DNA of 64,000 nt from Coprococcus aceti (GCF_025567285.1 NZ_JAOQJT010000006.1:156100-220099), one strand, 5' to 3'. Positions 43,877-53,122 are shown, counted from the stretch's first letter. A program made the numbers and translations. Notes: generated from the sequence alone by a model not told the origin.

Positions 43877-44022
43877 GATAGGATGTTCTAAGAAATTAGT
43901 TTTAATTATCTATAACAACAGAAAATCCGTATATTGCAATATGCAGCAATCAAACGTGATTGTGCATATGCACTATACGGATTTTCGTCCGTCATACAAT
44001 TTAATTCTTAGAACATCTATAC
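43877..44022. repeat. Long imperfect inverted repeat at the 3' end of porB
   Basis: The core 43921-43986 is a near-perfect hairpin: GAAAATCCGTATA pairs with TATACGGATTTTC, and TATGCA/CAATCA segments inside pair with small bulges. Outside it, GATGTTCTAAGAAATTA (about 43881-43897) repeats, inverted, the last codons of porB (about 44003-44020). The whole unit spans about 140 bases around a centre near 43954. It may act as the por terminator, but it lacks a long T run. Confidence 0.7.
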
Positions 44023-44936
44023 AGCAGATCCTCCCAACGGCGGTCAACCTCCTGCTGATACTGAACGAGAAGGTGCTCGTTCTCAGGCTTGAACAGGTGC
44101 TTGAATCTGCCCTGCGTTCTCAGGAAGTCCTCGATAGGAAGCTTCTTCTTAGGAGAGTAGGAGAGGATCCATTTGCCCTCAATAACCTCGAACAGAGGCC
44201 AGTAACATGTCTCGACTGCCAGCTTGCAGATGTCCATGATCTTCTCTGTAGGGTATCTCCATCCTCTAGGACATGGTGACATGACGTTGAGGAAAGCTGC
44301 GCCAGGTGTGTATATGGCCTTCTCAGCCTTCTCATAGAGATCACGCATGTTGCCGAGAAGAGTAGACTGTCCAACATATGGGATGTCGTGGGCAGCCATG
44401 ACCTGTGCGAGATCCTTTCTGTTCTGCATCTTACCATTTGACTGTGAGCCTACTGGTGTGGTTGTGGTGTCAGCATACATAGGAGTAGCTGATGAACGCT
44501 GGATACCGGTGTTCATGTATGCTCCGTTGTCATAGCACACATATACCATGTCATGTCCACGCTCCATGGCACCTGACAGTGACTGAAGTCCGATGTCATA
44601 AGTTCCGCCATCACCGCCAAATGTGATGAATTTATATGTGTCATCTATCTTGCCTTTTTTCTTCAGAACGTTGTACGCTGTCTCAACACCGGAGAGGGTA
44701 GCGCCTGCGTTCTCAAATGCATTGTGTATGTAGCTGTCCTCGTATGCTGTGTAAGGATACATGAAGGTTGAAACCTCAAGACATCCTGTGGCGTTACCGA
44801 TGACCGCCTTGTCGCCCTCGTGAAGGGCGCGGAGTACAGTTCTGACAGTGATCGTACCACCGCAGCCTGCACACATTCTATGACCTGGAGCAAGACGCTC
44901 AGGCTTGTTCATTACTTCTTTAAAATTATATGCCAT
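44001..44936 (-). CDS. porB: Pyruvate:ferredoxin oxidoreductase, beta subunit
   Basis: The beta subunit (311 residues) binds thiamine diphosphate. MCAGCGG near the N-terminus supplies the first cluster Cys residues, GNATGCLEV the second group, GGDGGTYDIGLQSLSGAMER is the thiamine diphosphate/Mg motif with YDNGAYMNTG, and a further Cys lies in SPCPRGWRYPT. It is the last gene of the leftward gamma-delta-alpha-beta operon, 13 bases after the alpha gene. The sequence is most like pyruvate (rather than branched-chain) oxidoreductases. It works in the cytoplasm, converting pyruvate to acetyl-CoA and reduced ferredoxin. Confidence 0.93.
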   Translation of the reverse strand: MAYNFKEVMNKPERLAPGHRMCAGCGGTITVRTVLRALHEGDKAVIGNATGCLEVSTFMYPYTAYEDSYIHNAFENAGATLSGVETAYNVLKKKGKIDDTYKFITFGGDGGTYDIGLQSLSGAMERGHDMVYVCYDNGAYMNTGIQRSSATPMYADTTTTPVGSQSNGKMQNRKDLAQVMAAHDIPYVGQSTLLGNMRDLYEKAEKAIYTPGAAFLNVMSPCPRGWRYPTEKIMDICKLAVETCYWPLFEVIEGKWILSYSPKKKLPIEDFLRTQGRFKHLFKPENEHLLVQYQQEVDRRWEDLLYRCSKN

Positions 44937-44949
44937 TTCATCTTACCTC

Positions 44950-46131
44950 CTACTGTCTAAGTCCTATGTACTGATACTGAGGAATCTCAGCACCGTTCTC
45001 TATCATGTCTTCAAGCTGTGCAAATACGCCCTTGGCGCTGTCCACAGTGTAGTCACGTCCGCCGAGACCGTAGATGTAGCTGACAGCCTTTGTGGTTGCC
45101 TGAATGTCATACAGGTGCTCCTTGACCTCTGCTGAGAGAGGACCGCCGCCTGCTCTGAATCCTTCCGATCTGTCAAGGATTGCCACAGCCTTGGTGTGGG
45201 CGAGAGCCTTTGCAATCTCCTCACCAGGGAATGGTCTGAACACTCTGATCTTCAAGAGTCCGACCTTCTTGCCTTCGTTTCTCAGCTCATCTATAGCTTC
45301 CTTTGTTGTTCCGGCAGCAGAACCGATCATAACGATGGCGTAGTCAGCGTCGTCAAGTCTGTACTCCTCAAAGAATCCGTAGTGACGGCCTGTCATCTCC
45401 TCGAATTCCTTTGCAACGTCAAGAATAACCTGCTTTGCATTCTTCATGGCAGTGTTCTGAGCCATCTTAGTCTCCATATAGTAAGGAGATGTGGCGTAAG
45501 GACCGACAGCCATAGGCATCTCAGGATTTAACAGATACTGCTCAGGGGTGTATTCACCTACAAACTTCTTTACGAGATCATCCTCGATGAGGGTGATGTT
45601 TTCAACGGCATGGCTTGTGATGAAACCATCCTGACATATCATGATAGGAAGTCTGACATCCTTGTGCTCAGATATTCTGTATGCCTGAACAAAGTTGTCA
45701 TATGCCTCCTGATTGTTCTCTGCGTATATCTGAAGCCAGCCTGTATCACGTGCGCCCATACTGTCTGAGTGGTCACAGTTGATGTTGATAGGGCCGGAGA
45801 GTGCTCTGTTTACAAGTGCGAGGGCAAGTGGAAGACGATTGGACGCTGCCACGTAGAGCTCCTCCCACATGAGAGCCATACCACATGATGATGTGGCTGT
45901 GAGTGTACGGCAGCCGGCAGCCTCTGCGCCGATCGCTGCACTCATGGCACTGTGCTCACTCTCTACCGGTATAAATTCTGTATCGATCTCTCCATTGGAG
46001 ATAAATGTTGAAACGAACTGAGGTATCTCAGTTGAAGGTGTTATAGGAAATGCAGGCATAACATCCGGATTGATCTGCTTTATAGCATGTGCCACAGCCT
46101 CATTTCCTGAAAGACGTTCTCTTATAGCCAT
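44950..46131 (-). CDS. porA: Pyruvate:ferredoxin oxidoreductase, alpha subunit
   Basis: This 393-residue subunit carries the pyrimidine-binding half of the thiamine site and the C-terminal transketolase-like domain. It starts AIRERLSGNEAVAHAIKQI, followed by PAFPITPSTEIPQ, VESEHSAMSAAIGA and RTLTATSSCGMALM. The GSAAGTTKEAIDELR segment belongs to the second domain. Its start directly abuts the delta gene stop. Confidence 0.93.
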   Translation of the reverse strand: MAIRERLSGNEAVAHAIKQINPDVMPAFPITPSTEIPQFVSTFISNGEIDTEFIPVESEHSAMSAAIGAEAAGCRTLTATSSCGMALMWEELYVAASNRLPLALALVNRALSGPININCDHSDSMGARDTGWLQIYAENNQEAYDNFVQAYRISEHKDVRLPIMICQDGFITSHAVENITLIEDDLVKKFVGEYTPEQYLLNPEMPMAVGPYATSPYYMETKMAQNTAMKNAKQVILDVAKEFEEMTGRHYGFFEEYRLDDADYAIVMIGSAAGTTKEAIDELRNEGKKVGLLKIRVFRPFPGEEIAKALAHTKAVAILDRSEGFRAGGGPLSAEVKEHLYDIQATTKAVSYIYGLGGRDYTVDSAKGVFAQLEDMIENGAEIPQYQYIGLRQ

Positions 46132-46434
46132 TTATTTGCCCTCCTTCATAGTGATTGCTCCGAATTTGCACTGGTATGCGCATATACCGCAGCCCTTGCA
46201 GTGCTCCAGGTCAAATGCGAGACGCTTGCCTGATACGACCGGAATGCATGAATCCGGACAGACAGGTGCGCACAGAAGACAGTGTACGCATTTGCTCTCG
46301 TCTAGGACAGGGGTTGAAGTCCTCCACTCACCTGTGTTAAATGCCTTGGATGTGCCACCGCCGTATACGTGGTTTCCAGGTGTGAGCTCTGTCCATTTGC
46401 TATTGTCATGTATCTTGCTTATATCTGTTCTCAT
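46132..46434 (-). CDS. porD: Pyruvate:ferredoxin oxidoreductase, delta subunit (ferredoxin-like)
   Basis: The 100-residue protein contains two [4Fe-4S] binding motifs, CVHCLLCAPVCPDSC and CKGCGICAYQC, in its second half. It passes electrons from the catalytic core to free ferredoxin. Its start overlaps the stop of the gamma gene by one base. Confidence 0.93.
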   Translation of the reverse strand: MRTDISKIHDNSKWTELTPGNHVYGGGTSKAFNTGEWRTSTPVLDESKCVHCLLCAPVCPDSCIPVVSGKRLAFDLEHCKGCGICAYQCKFGAITMKEGK

Positions 46435-47009
46435 TACTTCATTACCTCCCTGAAGGCGAGCTTTAATGCTTCCATGTTGCCCTCGATAACCTCTGGTTTC
46501 TTGGCAAATTTGTGCTGATATGACTGTCTCATATCTTCGAGGAAAGGTCCCTCCTCCATGATTCCGCTGACAGCAACGATGGCTGCAAGCATAGGAGAGT
46601 TAGGAAAATTCTTGCCGAGAGTCTTCATGGAGATCTCCTTGGCATCAAGTGTGTATACCCTGCCCTTGTAACCCTTGAGCAGTGGACGGACCTCGTCCGG
46701 AGTCTTAGGTGTATTTATAATGATGGCGCCATCCTCGGCGAGACCTGCAGTCACATGTACAGGTTCGATTAGAGATTCGTCAACTACAACCACATACTGT
46801 GGCTCGTAAATGTTGGAATGTACTCTGATAGGCTCACTGCTGATCCTGTTGTAGGCAGTGATAGGTGCGCCCATTCTCTCTGGACCATACTCAGGGAATC
46901 CTTGAACATATTTACCTGTTTTGAATGCCACATCTGCGAGGAGCAGGGCAGCAGTCTTGGCACCCTGACCACCACGTCCGTGCCATCTGATTTCGATAGT
47001 ATCTTTCAC
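46434..47009 (-). CDS. porC: Pyruvate:ferredoxin oxidoreductase, gamma subunit
   Basis: The frame opens at 47027 with TTG, but AGGAG lies eight bases before GTG 47009, giving a 191-residue protein starting MKDTIEIRWHGRGGQGAKT. The WHGRGGQGAKTAA block and GPERMGAPI are typical of the gamma subunit. It is the first gene of the por operon. A promoter is found upstream. Confidence 0.92.
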   Translation of the reverse strand: MKDTIEIRWHGRGGQGAKTAALLLADVAFKTGKYVQGFPEYGPERMGAPITAYNRISSEPIRVHSNIYEPQYVVVVDESLIEPVHVTAGLAEDGAIIINTPKTPDEVRPLLKGYKGRVYTLDAKEISMKTLGKNFPNSPMLAAIVAVSGIMEEGPFLEDMRQSYQHKFAKKPEVIEGNMEALKLAFREVMK

Positions 47010-47072
47010 TTTCACATCTCCTGTCAAAAATTTCTCATTAAGTTCCGTTTATTAGGAAAAATAATCCTTTTG

Positions 47073-47100
47073 ATTATACCATTTATAGATAATAAGTAAA
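47073..47100 (-). promoter_or_regulatory. SigA-type promoter of the por operon
   Basis: Read leftward: TTTACT (47100-47095), 16-base spacer, TATAAT (47078-47073), about 65 bases before the porC start. Confidence 0.65.
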
Positions 47101-47234
47101 GAATAAAATTAAGGAAATAAGTCGAAAAACAAAAAAATTTAACGCGGATAACAGAAATACCTAAAAATGTTGGATTTAACGATGGGATAAGTTATCTGAA
47201 AACTATAAAAAAGCATTTGGAATCATAAAATTTA

Positions 47235-48518
47235 TTATATGCTGACGACAAAGTGGATACAGTTCTGTCCATCCACCGTCTGATTGTCCAACAGTATTTC
47301 ACCATGGTACTTGGATGTGAGCTGTTTCAGCTTGTAAAGTCCGATACCTCTGGAATAAGCTCCATCCTTCAGAGGCTTGGTCGAGTAGCCCTTTGCGAAG
47401 AAGTTCTTGCGCATTTCCGCGGTGAGCTGCGATCCGGCATTGAAGGTTTCCACGGTGGTAGTCTTGCCGTCAGAGTCTATGATGACTTTTATCATACCTC
47501 CGTCTTCAGTTGCGTCAAATGCATTGTCCACCAGAATGCTCATGACATCCAGAAGCTCAAATTCCGCTGCCTTGGATGTGAGTGTGGAATTTTTGACATC
47601 TATATCCAGATTGATATTATGCTCCTGCGCAAGGTTCATCTTGCTGAACAGAAAACCTGCGATCAGTTTCATGTTGATCCTCAGAAGATACGAATTCTTG
47701 ATGACATGGTCATTGCAGGAGGTATCCAGCTCATTTGAAAGGGCAGCAGCGAGGGAATCATAATCAGTGTAACTGATCGGCAGCATGCTGATGGCCTGAA
47801 GCTCATTGTTGTAGTCATGCTGTCTCATGCGCACCTGATCTATCAGATCCTCTATAATAGGAAGATACTGTTCATATGACTGTAGCTGCTTCCGGGATTC
47901 TCTGAGGCTCATATAGTTCTTGTACATTCCCGAGTATAAAATGAGGATAAGTATGACTATAAACAGGAAAGTCATAAATATATTCATGAAGTCCTTAGGG
48001 GATATACGCTGGTATAAAACCATAGATACCATGAGGGCAAATACTGCGAGTATTATATTCCTGGATACCTGATTTTTCACTATAAGAGCATCGTACAGCT
48101 TATCCATATGTCCGAATTTGTATAAAAGTATAGCTATGATGAAAGCCATGGCTTCGGTTATATATGTTGAAGTGTTGGTGAATGGATTGTCCGTAAACTG
48201 CATGATGACAACCATCTGGATGAGGTTCAGTATAGTCATGATGATAAGTGTAATTGCGTATCCCGTTATGATCTTCATCGGCGGATATCGGAATACCAGA
48301 GAGTAGAATACAAAGCAGTATATGTATGTTATCAGTGTGAATATTAACATGGAGTCTGTAACTGTGGCAATCAGAGAGACTGGTAAAGTCAGCAGAAGCA
48401 AAGGTGGAAGTCTCTTTGCTATCTGGGAAAATTTTACATTATATATCGCCATCAAGAATACTAAAAATACAAAGGTATCAAACAGTATCTTGGAAAGAAA
48501 ATCAAAATATGCAGCCAT
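47235..48518 (-). CDS. AgrC-like sensor histidine kinase (GHKL)
   Basis: The 427-residue protein starts at ATG 48518 after CAGGAGAACAGATA; its ATG shares a base with the upstream gene's TAA. About six hydrophobic segments cover residues 5-195, followed by a coiled linker, a histidine box with RMRQHDYNNELQAI (phospho-acceptor His) and a GHKL-type ATPase (LVDNAFDATEDGG, and GIGLYKLKQLTSKY). This is the AgrC/ComD/VirS layout, usually for peptide signals. No agrB or agrD-like gene is visible in the window, so the signal is unknown. Confidence 0.88.
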   Translation of the reverse strand: MAAYFDFLSKILFDTFVFLVFLMAIYNVKFSQIAKRLPPLLLLTLPVSLIATVTDSMLIFTLITYIYCFVFYSLVFRYPPMKIITGYAITLIIMTILNLIQMVVIMQFTDNPFTNTSTYITEAMAFIIAILLYKFGHMDKLYDALIVKNQVSRNIILAVFALMVSMVLYQRISPKDFMNIFMTFLFIVILILILYSGMYKNYMSLRESRKQLQSYEQYLPIIEDLIDQVRMRQHDYNNELQAISMLPISYTDYDSLAAALSNELDTSCNDHVIKNSYLLRINMKLIAGFLFSKMNLAQEHNINLDIDVKNSTLTSKAAEFELLDVMSILVDNAFDATEDGGMIKVIIDSDGKTTTVETFNAGSQLTAEMRKNFFAKGYSTKPLKDGAYSRGIGLYKLKQLTSKYHGEILLDNQTVDGQNCIHFVVSI

Positions 48519-49225
48519 TATCTGTTCTCCTGGTAAGTTTCTATAATAGTTTTGTATTTGCGCCCGACCGGTATGGATTCTTGAGCCAGTTTCAGCGTTA
48601 TAAGTGAATTGGATCTGTCGTAGCTCTGTATGTAGTCGGGATTGAAGTAATAGCTTTTGTGGCATCTGACCAGAGGTACATCACCAGCAGCCTGCAAAAT
48701 TGACTCGAAGGTCGGGTTGGTGACGATAAAATCGCCGTCGGATGTGAAAATGTGCTTGTGGTGGCCGGATGCACATACATAAATTATTTCATCCATGCTT
48801 ATATGGAAAAGTATTCCCTGGATATCCTTTACGCGGATCCTTGATGTCTGGTCGTCAGGCTGTGTGAGCACCGAGTTGATCCCTCCTACGACATCGATTC
48901 TGTCATAAGGCTTTGAGAAATAATACTGGCAATGATACTTGTTGATGACATCAAGGTTTGGAACGGTGATGTCGGTGATGAAGATGACAGGTGTGTCATT
49001 GTATTTGGGAATTCTTCGGAGATAACCACATACATCCAATCCGGTCTTTCCTCCACCGAGATCAATGTCCAGTAAAAAGATATCAATATCAAATGAATCT
49101 ATTATTGTTATGGCATCGTTGTAAGTTGATGCAGTGTTGACAACAGCGTCTGCGTACTCTTCTTCAATTATATGTTTTAAGCCGGTAAGCTGGATATTGT
49201 CATCCTCAACAATCAGAAAATTCAT
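48518..49225 (-). CDS. LytTR-family response regulator (AgrA-like)
   Basis: The protein (235 residues) starts at ATG 49225, nine bases after AGGAG; an in-frame TTG two codons upstream fits less well. The receiver domain has LIVEDD, phospho-acceptor Asp53 in LLDIDLG, and the C-terminal LytTR domain spans about 135-235 with YVCASGHHKHIF, LVRCHKSYYFNPDYIQ and IPVGRKYKTI. It is translated just before its kinase. Targets are not known. Confidence 0.9.
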   Translation of the reverse strand: MNFLIVEDDNIQLTGLKHIIEEEYADAVVNTASTYNDAITIIDSFDIDIFLLDIDLGGGKTGLDVCGYLRRIPKYNDTPVIFITDITVPNLDVINKYHCQYYFSKPYDRIDVVGGINSVLTQPDDQTSRIRVKDIQGILFHISMDEIIYVCASGHHKHIFTSDGDFIVTNPTFESILQAAGDVPLVRCHKSYYFNPDYIQSYDRSNSLITLKLAQESIPVGRKYKTIIETYQENR

Positions 49226-49440
49226 AATCAAACACTCCTGTGAAAAATTGATAGATAAACAAAACTCTTAAATTATTAACATATCAGGAACATTCTATCA
49301 TACAAATGGGAATTTCTACAATAGGTATAATTAAAGTATATGTGTGTTGTACACGAAAATTTATGTCGTTCAGGTTGTTATACGCGTCGTTTGTGTCGAT
49401 TTTTGCCAAAACTATTGGAAAAATTATACAAATAGTATAG

Positions 49441-49603
49441 TGTATGTAACAGAGGATAATTAACTCTGAGGGGAGATTGATTATATAGTGTCAGATAGGA
49501 TGTATCAGGTACAGGTATTTCGGTTAAGGGTATCTGTACAGTATATTCAATTTGATGCATAGGATCTGCCATATGTGCCTGAGCATGTATGGCAGATTTT
49601 TTG
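49441..49603 (+). ncRNA. Candidate small RNA with intrinsic terminator
   Basis: The 500 bases between the LytTR gene and 49733 contain no good ORF. Around 49418-49440 stand -35-like TTGGAA and -10-like TATAGT hexamers. Then follow a small AGAG/CTCT helix (49451-49467), a 9-bp hairpin GTACAGGTA/TATCTGTAC (49509-49539), and a terminator hairpin ATCTGCCATA/TATGGCAGAT (49564-49597) with TTTTTT. A second promoter-like pair (TTTAAA and TATGAT, about 49627-49656) precedes the hydratase gene, so the RNA seems independent. No known RNA family was recognised. Confidence 0.45.
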
Positions 49604-49732
49604 CGTTAAGCTGTAATATAATACTATTTAAAATTTGAAAATAATATGGTATGATGTAGAGAAACATGGGGTTTTGTATACATCTGTGTGCAATTCCATA
49701 AATGACAAAAAGCTATTACCAGGAGGAAGAGT

Positions 49733-52021
49733 ATGATTAAATTATTTGACAACGGTGCTTATCTGTTACATGGTACAGAGCTGGTTGAGGATAATGCTGA
49801 GGCAGGTGCGGTTCTCGCATCAAAGCTTGGCAGTGCTCCATCAAAGGAAGAGGCATCAAAGAACACACTTGCTTACGGAATATTGGCTAAGCATAACACA
49901 TCTGACAATATGGAGAATCTTAAGATCAAATTCGATAAGATGACTTCACATGATATAACATTTGTAGGAATCATCCAGACAGCAAGAGCATCAGGTCTTA
50001 AGGAGTTCCCTATACCATATGTACTTACAAACTGTCACAACTCACTGTGTGCCGTAGGTGGAACCATCAATGAGGATGACCATATGTTTGGCCTCTCATG
50101 TGCGAAGAAGTATGGCGGCGTGTATGTACCACCTCATCAGGCGGTCATCCATCAGTTTGCAAGAGAGATGCTGGCAGAGTGTGGCGCCATGATACTTGGA
50201 TCAGACTCACATACACGTTACGGTGCTCTTGGTACTATGGCTATTGGAGAGGGCGGCGGTGAGCTCGCAAAGCAGCTCCTGTGTAAGACATACGATGTTG
50301 CAAAGCCGGGCGTTATCGCAATCTATCTCGACGGAGAGGTACAGAAGGGGGTTGGTCCTCAGGATGTGGCACTTGCCATCATCGGAGCAACATTTGGCTG
50401 CGGATATGTCAAGAATAAGGTCATGGAGTTCGTTGGTCCTGGTGTTGACAAGCTCTCAGCAGATTTCCGTATCGGTATTGATGTTATGACAACAGAGACA
50501 ACATGTCTGTCATCAATATGGAAGACAGATGACAAGATAAAGGATTGGTATGACATTCACGGAAGAAGTGAGGCGTACAAGGAGATGAATCCTGGCGATG
50601 TGGCTTACTATGACGGAGTCGTATATGTAGATCTGTCAACAGTTAAGCCAATGATAGCTATGCCATTCCACCCAAGCAACACATACACCATCGACGAGCT
50701 GAATGCCAACCTCATGGATATCCTTGATGATGTTGAGAAGCGTGCACTTGTAAGCCTTGACGGCAAGGTCGACTTCACACTCAAGGATAAGGTAAGAGAT
50801 GGCAAGCTGTATGTTGAGCAGGGAATCATCGCCGGATGTGCCGGTGGTGGATATGAGAATATCTGCGATGCGGCTGATATCCTCAGAGGCAAGAGCATAG
50901 GCGCTGACGAGTTCACACTGTCAGTATATCCTGCAAGTACACCTATATATATGCAGCTCGCAAAGAATGGTGTTCTGGCTGATCTCATCGAGACAGGTTC
51001 CATCGTTAAGACAGCATTTTGTGGACCTTGCTTTGGTGCCGGTGATACACCTGCCAACAATGCATTCTCCATCAGACATTCAACAAGAAACTTCCCTAAC
51101 AGAGAGGGTTCAAAGATACAGAATGGTCAGATCTCATCTGTTGCGCTTATGGATGCGCGTTCTATCGCAGCAACTGCAGCCAACAAGGGCTATCTGACAT
51201 CAGCAACAGACCTTGCAGATATAGAGTACACACATCCAAAGTATTTCTTCGACAAGGCTATATACGGCAGAAGAGTTTACAACGGTGTTGGAAAGGCTGA
51301 TCCTTCGGTTGAGATCAAGTTTGGTCCAAACATCAAGGACTGGCCTGAGATGGTTCCTCTTACAGACAACCTTCTCCTCAAGGTGGCATCAGTTATACAT
51401 GATCCTGTAACAACAACAGATGAGCTTATCCCATCAGGAGAGACTTCATCATACAGATCAAATCCTCTTGGACTTGCAGAGTTCACTCTGTCAAGAAAGG
51501 ATCCTGAGTACGTTGGAAGAGCGAAGGCTATCCAGGCTGTAGAGAAGGTTCGTGAGGCAGGTGAGTGCATGGGTAAGGCATTCCCAGAGGTCAAGGAAGT
51601 TATGCATGCCATCAAGGAGAAGTTTGAGGACGTATGCGGAAGCAACACAGGTGTTGGAAGTACCATTTATGCTGTTAAGCCAGGTGACGGTTCAGCCCGT
51701 GAGCAGGCTGCATCATGCCAGAAGGTTCTCGGTGGATGGGCAAACATTGCAAAGGAGTACGCTACAAAGAGATACAGATCAAACCTTATCAACTGGGGTA
51801 TGCTTCCATTTGTCATTGATAAGGATTTTGACTTTGACAATGACGATTATGTATTCATCCCAGGAATCAAGGATGCTGTGAAGAACAAGACAGAGGTCAT
51901 CAAGGCTTATGTTGTGAACAAGGATTTTGCTGAGATAGAGCTGAGACTTGGAGAACTCACAGACGATGAGAGACAGATCATAACAGATGGCTGCCTCATC
52001 AATTACTACAAGTACAACTAA
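49733..52021 (+). CDS. Aconitase-superfamily hydratase (YbhJ-like)
   Basis: The 762-residue protein belongs to the aconitase/isopropylmalate isomerase superfamily of [4Fe-4S] hydro-lyases. SDSHTRYGALGTMAIGEGGGE is the conserved active-site and substrate region, CGPCFGAGDTPANNAFSIRHSTRNFPNREG supplies two cluster Cys residues (as CGPC) and the SIR-type phosphate loop, and a swivel-domain part follows from about residue 560. Overall it looks like the E. coli YbhJ group rather than AcnA or AcnB; its substrate is not known. No citrate synthase or isocitrate dehydrogenase lies nearby. AGGAGGAAGAGT precedes the ATG. Confidence 0.8.
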   Translation: MIKLFDNGAYLLHGTELVEDNAEAGAVLASKLGSAPSKEEASKNTLAYGILAKHNTSDNMENLKIKFDKMTSHDITFVGIIQTARASGLKEFPIPYVLTNCHNSLCAVGGTINEDDHMFGLSCAKKYGGVYVPPHQAVIHQFAREMLAECGAMILGSDSHTRYGALGTMAIGEGGGELAKQLLCKTYDVAKPGVIAIYLDGEVQKGVGPQDVALAIIGATFGCGYVKNKVMEFVGPGVDKLSADFRIGIDVMTTETTCLSSIWKTDDKIKDWYDIHGRSEAYKEMNPGDVAYYDGVVYVDLSTVKPMIAMPFHPSNTYTIDELNANLMDILDDVEKRALVSLDGKVDFTLKDKVRDGKLYVEQGIIAGCAGGGYENICDAADILRGKSIGADEFTLSVYPASTPIYMQLAKNGVLADLIETGSIVKTAFCGPCFGAGDTPANNAFSIRHSTRNFPNREGSKIQNGQISSVALMDARSIAATAANKGYLTSATDLADIEYTHPKYFFDKAIYGRRVYNGVGKADPSVEIKFGPNIKDWPEMVPLTDNLLLKVASVIHDPVTTTDELIPSGETSSYRSNPLGLAEFTLSRKDPEYVGRAKAIQAVEKVREAGECMGKAFPEVKEVMHAIKEKFEDVCGSNTGVGSTIYAVKPGDGSAREQAASCQKVLGGWANIAKEYATKRYRSNLINWGMLPFVIDKDFDFDNDDYVFIPGIKDAVKNKTEVIKAYVVNKDFAEIELRLGELTDDERQIITDGCLINYYKYN

Positions 52022-52086
52022 ATGATATATATGGTGCCGAGTGCGCCATGTATGTACATTTGAATATAATGTATATACGACGATAT

Positions 52087-52133
52087 AACAGGCATCATCA
52101 TGGGCGCTTTAGTGCGGCTTGGTGGTGCCTGTT
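52087..52133 (+). terminator. Probable terminator hairpin
   Basis: AACAGGCATCATCA (52087-52100) can pair fully with TGGTGGTGCCTGTT (52120-52133), using G-T pairs. Only a weak T-rich tail follows, so confidence is modest. Confidence 0.5.
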
Positions 52134-52246
52134 GCTTTCATATAGCCAGTGTGATCATGATGTGATAATCCACGATGTCAAAAAGAAACGGATTTACAAC
52201 ATGGCGGGTTTAAGAAGACAAAAATAAAATACAGGAGGTATTTACA

Positions 52247-52885
52247 ATGGGAAAATCAGAGCTGGAAAAGATGCACACATGTGAGCTTTATCTTCCGGGC
52301 GATGAGGATATCGCCAGAGAGCAGATAAAGTGTCTGGACAGATTATATGACTTCAATATGACCAGACCAACAGAGATGGTCAAGCGTCAGCAGATGCTCA
52401 AGGAGATGTTTGAGGAGATAGGAGACAACTGCTATATAGAGCCACCACTCCATGCAAACTGGGGCGGCAAATTTGTTCACTGGGGCAGCAATATATATGC
52501 GAATTTCAACCTTACAATGGTGGATGACACACATATTTACGTTGGTGACTACACCATGTTTGGACCAAATGTAACTCTGGCAACAGCGGGACATCCAATA
52601 AATTCTGAGCTCAGAAAACAGGGCTATCAGTACAATGCACCTATAACAATAGGCAAGAACTGCTGGATAGGTGCAGGAGTTACGATACTTCCGGGGGTAA
52701 CTATAGGTGATAACACCGTCATAGGAGCTGGAAGTATGGTTGCCACAGATATCCCATCGAATGTTGTAGCTGTGGGTAATCCGTGTAAGGTACTCAGGGA
52801 AGTGAATGAGCGTGATGCAAAATATTATTTCAAGGATCACAGGATTGATTTCTTCCAGTATAACAATGTGAGCAAGAATGACTGA
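52247..52885 (+). CDS. maa: Maltose/galactoside-type sugar O-acetyltransferase
   Basis: The 212-residue enzyme transfers acetyl from acetyl-CoA to sugars. The N-terminal helical Mac domain (about 1-60, with YDFNMTRPTEMVKRQQML) is followed by a left-handed beta helix of hexapeptide repeats (ITIGKNCWIGAGVTILPGVTIGDNTVIGAGSMV-type). The catalytic His is in ATAGHPI. AGGAGG precedes the ATG. A downstream short frame overlaps its stop codon. Confidence 0.92.
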   Translation: MGKSELEKMHTCELYLPGDEDIAREQIKCLDRLYDFNMTRPTEMVKRQQMLKEMFEEIGDNCYIEPPLHANWGGKFVHWGSNIYANFNLTMVDDTHIYVGDYTMFGPNVTLATAGHPINSELRKQGYQYNAPITIGKNCWIGAGVTILPGVTIGDNTVIGAGSMVATDIPSNVVAVGNPCKVLREVNERDAKYYFKDHRIDFFQYNNVSKND

Positions 52886-53089
52886 TGAGGTATATTCAGT
52901 TGAGGATGGAGGGTACATACAGAAGGTGGAAACTGCGAGGGCTCGCTGGCTCCAATGTCTATGGTGAACAGCTATATGATCGTATCGGTAGAAAAGGGCA
53001 GGACTGGAAAGGTGCAGATCGTATATCAGTTGAATGATGTTGAGTCAGGAGAGAATATCAAATCTGTGTGGATAGAACTTCCGCAGTGA
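52878..53089 (+). pseudogene. Short overlapping fragments of an unrecognised gene
   Basis: ATG 52878 overlaps the acetyltransferase stop and encodes 29 residues (MTDEVYSVEDGGYIQK... to a stop at 52967). From ATG 52955 another frame encodes 44 residues (SYMIVSVEKGRTGKVQIVYQ...) to 53089. Both look protein-like and end in the same stretch, which suggests a broken gene, but I do not recognise a family. No ribosome site is evident for the second. Confidence 0.3.
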
Positions 53090-53122
53090 TCATGATGACA
53101 GAAAAATACAAATAGTAATTAC

